From assembly GCA_021822485.1 (NCBI GenBank), contig JAKAQP010000010.1, forward strand, positions 1 through 44,987: 44,987 nt of DNA, written 5' to 3'. The DNA comes from a bacterium. Lineage in GTDB: Bacteria > SZUA-79 > Acidulodesulfobacterales > Acidulodesulfobacteraceae. Of the stretch, positions 41,360 through 44,987 are shown piece by piece. Made by a program: the position numbers and the translations under genes. The number at the start of each line of letters is the position of its first letter. The first letter of the stretch is position 1. The notes below the pieces were generated by a model that saw nothing but the letters and a program-made list of their open reading frames with translations, ran no database searches and was not told the origin of the DNA.

Positions 41360-42991
41360 ATGAAAAAAAAGGTGTCTAAAATAAAAAGGAATTTTATGTT
41401 TGCGGTTTATTTTGCGTCCGACAGGTCGTCTTCCGGAAAATCCACGGTTACTCTTGCTTTTTCGAGAAAATTAAAGGACGAAGGATATTCATTAAACCTT
41501 TATAAAACCGGTCCGGATTTTATAGACCCCGTAATACTGTCGAAAGCTTTAAATTCCGAAATTCAGGTTAAAAATTTAGACCCCTTTTTAATTCCAGACA
41601 GATTTTTAACGGAATGGTTCTTTAAAGAAACATCTCCTGAATTTGGTTCGACGGTTAACGCAGGCGTAAATTTTAACGGCCTAAATTTCTACGGCGGAGA
41701 AAACAAAAAAGCGTTTATCGCCGAAAGCGCAATGGGACTTTACGACGGAAACTCTTTTAAGGTAGCAAAAAAGTTTAAATTTCCCGTCGTATTAATTATG
41801 GACTGCAAAAAAATTTCTTCTACTATGGCTTCATTAATTTACGGCCTGAAAAATTACAAAAAAGGCATAAACGTTTGCGGTGTTATTTTAAATAATATTT
41901 CTTCCGAAAGGCATTATGAAATAATCCGGAATGAAATCAAAGAAAATATCGCCGGAGTAAAGGTTTTCGGCTATATTAAAAATGACGAAAATATTTTTTC
42001 GATTAAAGAACGCCATCTCGGACTTATAGTTCCGGAAGGCGGATATAAAACGGCAGACAGCGTTAAAGACGCCGGCGGATTTTGCGGTGAATACGAAAAA
42101 GAAAACGAAATAAACGGGTTTGAAAAAACCGTTATGAAAATAAAAGAAACGGTATTTAAAAACGTAGATTTTAAACTTATGGTAAATATACTGGAAAAAA
42201 ATTCTAAAAATTTTATCGGGTTATTTAAAAAGCAGGCAGACAGAAACTATGCGCGCAATAATAAAATCAATAAAAACGTTTCAAAAATAAAAATAGCCGT
42301 TGCTTTCGACGAGGCATTCTTTTTTTATTATAATTTTAATTTTGAAATATTAAAAAGTTTCGGAGCGGAAATCGTTTTTTTCAGCCCGTTAAAGGACAGG
42401 TTTCTGCCTTCGGGTATAAAAGCGGTTTACATAGGCGGCGGATATCCCGAAATTTATTCCGCCGCTTTGGAAGGCAATCATTCCATAAAAAAAGAAATTT
42501 ATGAATTCCATAAAAATAATGGTATAATATATGGCGAGTGCGGCGGACTTATGTATCTGTGCGAAAAAATTTCCTATAAAGGAGAAAGTTACGACGCATG
42601 CGGAATTTTCCCTTTTGAAGCCTCTATGGACAAGGGGGGCTTGTCACTGGGTTATAGGACTGTCAGGTTAAAAGAAAATACGTTTCTTGGAGAGGCGGGT
42701 TTAACTATAAACGGGCATGAATTTCATTATTCAAAACTTTTGCCCTCTGCGCCTGCTTCAAAAGGCGCGTCGGTTGTTCATACACAGGCGGCGGGTTCGG
42801 CTGATTTAAAGACGGCGTTTCCGGAAACGGCGGTAAAAACCGTTACGGAATACGAAAGTTTAAGCGCTCCGGGTATATGGAAACGGGAAGGATATAACGT
42901 TTTAAATACTATAGGCAGTTACGTGCATCTGTCTTTTTATTCAAACAGACTTGCGGCGGAAAATATCGTAAAATCGGCTAAAAATTTATAA
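41360..42991 (+). CDS. cobB: Cobyrinate a,c-diamide synthase
   Basis: ATP- and glutamine-dependent amidation of the a and c carboxylates of the corrin ring (CobB/CbiA). The 543-residue protein has an N-terminal P-loop (ASDRSSSGKSTV), YKTGPDFIDP, ESAMGLYDG, and a C-terminal amidotransferase domain with GGGYPEIYSAALE, the nucleophile Cys in GECGGLMYL and NGHEFHYSKL. I chose ATG 41360; a TTG at 41327 overlapping cobS would add 11 residues. Longer than many CbiA (about 460) because of a Lys-rich linker near 290-320 and an Ala-rich insertion near the end. Confidence 0.88.
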   Translation: MKKKVSKIKRNFMFAVYFASDRSSSGKSTVTLAFSRKLKDEGYSLNLYKTGPDFIDPVILSKALNSEIQVKNLDPFLIPDRFLTEWFFKETSPEFGSTVNAGVNFNGLNFYGGENKKAFIAESAMGLYDGNSFKVAKKFKFPVVLIMDCKKISSTMASLIYGLKNYKKGINVCGVILNNISSERHYEIIRNEIKENIAGVKVFGYIKNDENIFSIKERHLGLIVPEGGYKTADSVKDAGGFCGEYEKENEINGFEKTVMKIKETVFKNVDFKLMVNILEKNSKNFIGLFKKQADRNYARNNKINKNVSKIKIAVAFDEAFFFYYNFNFEILKSFGAEIVFFSPLKDRFLPSGIKAVYIGGGYPEIYSAALEGNHSIKKEIYEFHKNNGIIYGECGGLMYLCEKISYKGESYDACGIFPFEASMDKGGLSLGYRTVRLKENTFLGEAGLTINGHEFHYSKLLPSAPASKGASVVHTQAAGSADLKTAFPETAVKTVTEYESLSAPGIWKREGYNVLNTIGSYVHLSFYSNRLAAENIVKSAKNL

Positions 42992-43027
42992 TAATAAAAA
43001 AACAAAAATAAAAAGGAAAATAAAAAA

Positions 43028-44341
43028 ATGACCGAAAAAGAATATGCGTTAAAAAACGGCGGTACGAATGTTTATTCTGAAGGAATGACATTTGTCGCAT
43101 CTAAGGAAAATATAGAACCCGAAAATCTTAAAAAAAATATTATTAACGGCAAAGCGGTTATTTTACATAACAAAGATAAGAATAAATTCGTCGGAATAGG
43201 AAAAGGCTTAACGACTAAAATAAACGCAAGCATAGGAACTTCCACCAATCATATAAATATAGAAGAAGAGGTTGCAAAAGCCGTCATAGCCGAAGAATCC
43301 GGAGCCGATACTTTAATGGAGCTCAGCGTGGGCGGCGATTTAGACTTTATAAGAAGAAAAGTCATTGCGAATACGTCCCTTCCCGTAGGAACCGTTCCGC
43401 TTTATCAAGCTTTCAGGGAGGCGATAGATACTTATAAAAATCCGATAAAAATGCCCGAAGAATTAGTTTTCGACGTAATAGAAAAGCAGTGCGCCGACGG
43501 TATCTCGTTTATGGCTATCCACTCCGGTTTAAACATGATGTCATTAGAAAGATTAAAAAAACAGTCTTACAGATATGCCGGTCTCGTTTCAAAAGGCGGA
43601 GCCTACATGATTGCGTGGATGATTGAAAACAACAAAGAAAATCCTTTATACGAAAGATTTGAAGACGTACTTAAAATTTTAAAAAAATACGATACCGTTC
43701 TCAGCCTCGGTAACGGTTTGAGGGCGGGAGCGACTGCTGATTCATTCGACAGGGCGTACATGCAGGAACTTCTTATAAACTGCGAACTTTGCGATATCGC
43801 TAGAGATTACGGAGTTCAGGTTATAGTCGAAGGTCCGGGACATATTCCCATAGATGAAATAGAAGCAAACGTTAAAATTCAGAAGAAAATGTCGGGAGAC
43901 GCTCCTTTTTATGTCCTCGGTCCTTTAGTAACGGATGTAGCCGCCGGCTACGACCATATATCTTCGGCAATAGGCGGAGCTCTTTCATCTTCTTTCGGCG
44001 CCGATTTTCTTTGTTACGTTACTCCTGCCGAACATCTGGGACTGCCTTCCGAAGAGGACGTGGCTATAGGCGTAAAATCGGCAAAGATTGCGGCTCATAT
44101 AGGAGATATGATAAAATTAAAAAAGACGGACGACGACTTGAATATATCCAAAGCCAGAAGAGATATAGACTGGGAAGGGCAGTTCAGGCATTCCATAGAC
44201 CCTGAATATTCAAGGAGTATTTTTGAATCTAAAAATAATAAGGACGAAATAGCGGGCTGCAGTATGTGCGGAGAGTTCTGCGCTCCTTTAAGGGTAAAAA
44301 AATATTTTAGATATGAAATCAAACAAGGGAAAAAAGCATAA
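43028..44341 (+). CDS. ThiC-family radical SAM protein, likely 5-hydroxybenzimidazole synthase BzaF
   Basis: ThiC and its paralogue BzaF both rearrange aminoimidazole ribotide by radical SAM chemistry, giving HMP phosphate (thiamine) or 5-hydroxybenzimidazole (cobamide lower ligand). The 437-residue protein has NASIGTSTNH, SGADTLMELSVGGDL, TSLPVGTVPLYQA, DGISFMAIHSG, IVEGPGHIP, FYVLGPLVTDVAAGYDHI and the C-terminal cluster motif CSMCGEFC, which is CxxCxxxC, one residue shorter than the CxxCxxxxC of E. coli ThiC. It ends the cobU-cobT-cobS-cobB run, 36 bp after cobB, with no TPP riboswitch. This context favours BzaF, but sequence alone does not exclude ThiC. Confidence 0.7.
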   Translation: MTEKEYALKNGGTNVYSEGMTFVASKENIEPENLKKNIINGKAVILHNKDKNKFVGIGKGLTTKINASIGTSTNHINIEEEVAKAVIAEESGADTLMELSVGGDLDFIRRKVIANTSLPVGTVPLYQAFREAIDTYKNPIKMPEELVFDVIEKQCADGISFMAIHSGLNMMSLERLKKQSYRYAGLVSKGGAYMIAWMIENNKENPLYERFEDVLKILKKYDTVLSLGNGLRAGATADSFDRAYMQELLINCELCDIARDYGVQVIVEGPGHIPIDEIEANVKIQKKMSGDAPFYVLGPLVTDVAAGYDHISSAIGGALSSSFGADFLCYVTPAEHLGLPSEEDVAIGVKSAKIAAHIGDMIKLKKTDDDLNISKARRDIDWEGQFRHSIDPEYSRSIFESKNNKDEIAGCSMCGEFCAPLRVKKYFRYEIKQGKKA

Positions 44342-44621
44342 CATTAAATACGCCCCGTTTATTATATTTTCGACCGTATTTATTTTAATAGTCGTTTTTA
44401 GCTTAAAGGGCGTTATAAGAGTTTACAGGCTCAGGTCGGAACAGCTTGCCGTACGGAAAAATATTGCCGAAATTAAGAAAAAAAACGAAAAAATAGAAAA
44501 CCGGATACGCGAACTCACCCATAACAAGCAGTATATCGCCTATATAGCCCGCGAAAAACTAAATATGATAAAACCCGGAGAAATAGTTTTTAAATTTATA
44601 GGCAAAAAGCATAAAAAATAG
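44313..44621 (+). CDS. Septum formation initiator (DivIC/FtsB/FtsL-like)
   Basis: A 102-residue protein with a short basic cytoplasmic N terminus, one membrane helix (about 14-36), a coiled coil (RLRSEQLAVRKNIAEIKKKNEKIENRIRELTHNKQYIAYIAREKLNMIKPGEIVFKF) and a basic tail. The final REKLNMIKPGE box is typical of FtsB/DivIC. It acts in the divisome with FtsL and FtsQ. The ATG lies 29 bp inside the ThiC-like gene, with no obvious ribosome site, so it depends on read-through or coupling. It converges on the RNase G gene. Confidence 0.8.
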   Translation: MKSNKGKKHNIKYAPFIIFSTVFILIVVFSLKGVIRVYRLRSEQLAVRKNIAEIKKKNEKIENRIRELTHNKQYIAYIAREKLNMIKPGEIVFKFIGKKHKK

Positions 44622-44628
44622 CCTGACT

Positions 44629-44987
44629 CTATAAAATTTCAAAATATTCGGGATAAAACCCGTCCTGCATTTTTATATTTATCTTTTTCTTTATTTTAGA
44701 TTCAAGAGCATTAAGCATTTTTTCGTTTTCGTACAGCTTGCTCATAACGCTCGGGTTAACCGTTACGGTTATTTTTCTTGCCTTAGTTTTTTTGGCAAAC
44801 GCCGAAACCGCTCTCAATACTTCAAAACATATCGTTTGAGCGGATTTTATCATGCCGGAGCCTTCGCACATAGGGCAGTGTTCCAGAAACGTAGAGACGA
44901 GGCTGTTGCCCGTTCTTTTCCTCGTCATTTCTACGAGACCGAGTTCGGTTATTTTATTTATGGTAGTTTTAACCCTGTCTTTCTTAA
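44629..44987 (-). CDS. rng: Ribonuclease G/E, C-terminal part (runs off the window)
   Basis: The minus-strand frame enters at the right edge and ends at 44629, giving about 119 C-terminal residues. It has VKTTINKITELGLVEMTRKRTGNSL, then CPMCEGSGMIKSAQTICFEVLRAV, in which the CxxC is the zinc-link motif that holds the RNase G/E dimer, and a degenerate tail ending NIKMQDGFYPEYFEIL. These regions are diagnostic of RNase G/E; the length ending suggests RNase G. ATG 44928 is internal, not the true start. Confidence 0.88.
   Translation of the reverse strand, partial: KKDRVKTTINKITELGLVEMTRKRTGNSLVSTFLEHCPMCEGSGMIKSAQTICFEVLRAVSAFAKKTKARKITVTVNPSVMSKLYENEKMLNALESKIKKKINIKMQDGFYPEYFEIL

Noticed and set aside
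42992-43027. TPP riboswitch in front of the ThiC-like gene.
   Set aside because: The gap to cobB is only 36 bp of A-rich sequence with no thi-box.

Overview
This window looks like a chromosomal segment of an AT-rich, anaerobic or sulfur-metabolising bacterium. Deltaproteobacteria-like gene content (LL-diaminopimelate aminotransferase, fused siroheme decarboxylase, SpeD plus pyruvoyl arginine decarboxylase, oxygen-independent-type cobamide genes) suggests something near Desulfobacterota, possibly the acid-mine Acidulodesulfobacterales. This placement is inference from gene content; no marker gene settles it.

Layout. 1-15.5 kb is housekeeping: bioD, dapL, folK, convergent speD, two paralogous c-type cytochromes each in its own unit, an ahbA-ahbB fusion overlapping exbB/exbD, the purine run purB-purS-purQ-purL-purF, pyrE, a lipoprotein and nadB. 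15.5-17.3 kb is a decaying toxin-antitoxin zone (frameshifted HEPN and MNT genes, frameshifted MazF). 17.5-28.25 kb is an integrated element: 65-bp direct repeats made from the 3' half of tRNA-Ala(GGC) flank it, the intact tRNA and a tyrosine integrase sit at the right end, and an 18-bp direct repeat near both ends may be the integrase arm site. Its cargo is a coiled-coil protein, a 1.3-kb stretch of back-to-back hairpins with its own promoter, a second tyrosine recombinase, two near-identical seven-bladed beta-propeller proteins, small membrane proteins and a Sel1 protein.

28.3-45 kb returns to the core genome: a candidate small RNA, a HIT protein, speE-speB-pdaD (with speD, a full arginine to agmatine to putrescine to spermidine route), a flippase-like membrane protein with three glycosyltransferases, iscU-tusA-nifS, tRNA-Val(CAC), and a cobamide operon cobU-cobT-cobS-cobB ending in a ThiC-family gene that may be the anaerobic benzimidazole synthase BzaF. 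A DivIC/FtsB-like gene and the 3' end of an RNase G gene close the window.

The points most worth a second look are the hairpin-dense non-coding locus at 18.1-19.5 kb (a candidate large structured RNA or structured leader in a mobile element); the NifS whose PLP-binding lysine is an arginine, downstream of a 25-bp palindrome that matches the IscR type-1 consensus; and the ThiC-like gene in the cobamide operon.
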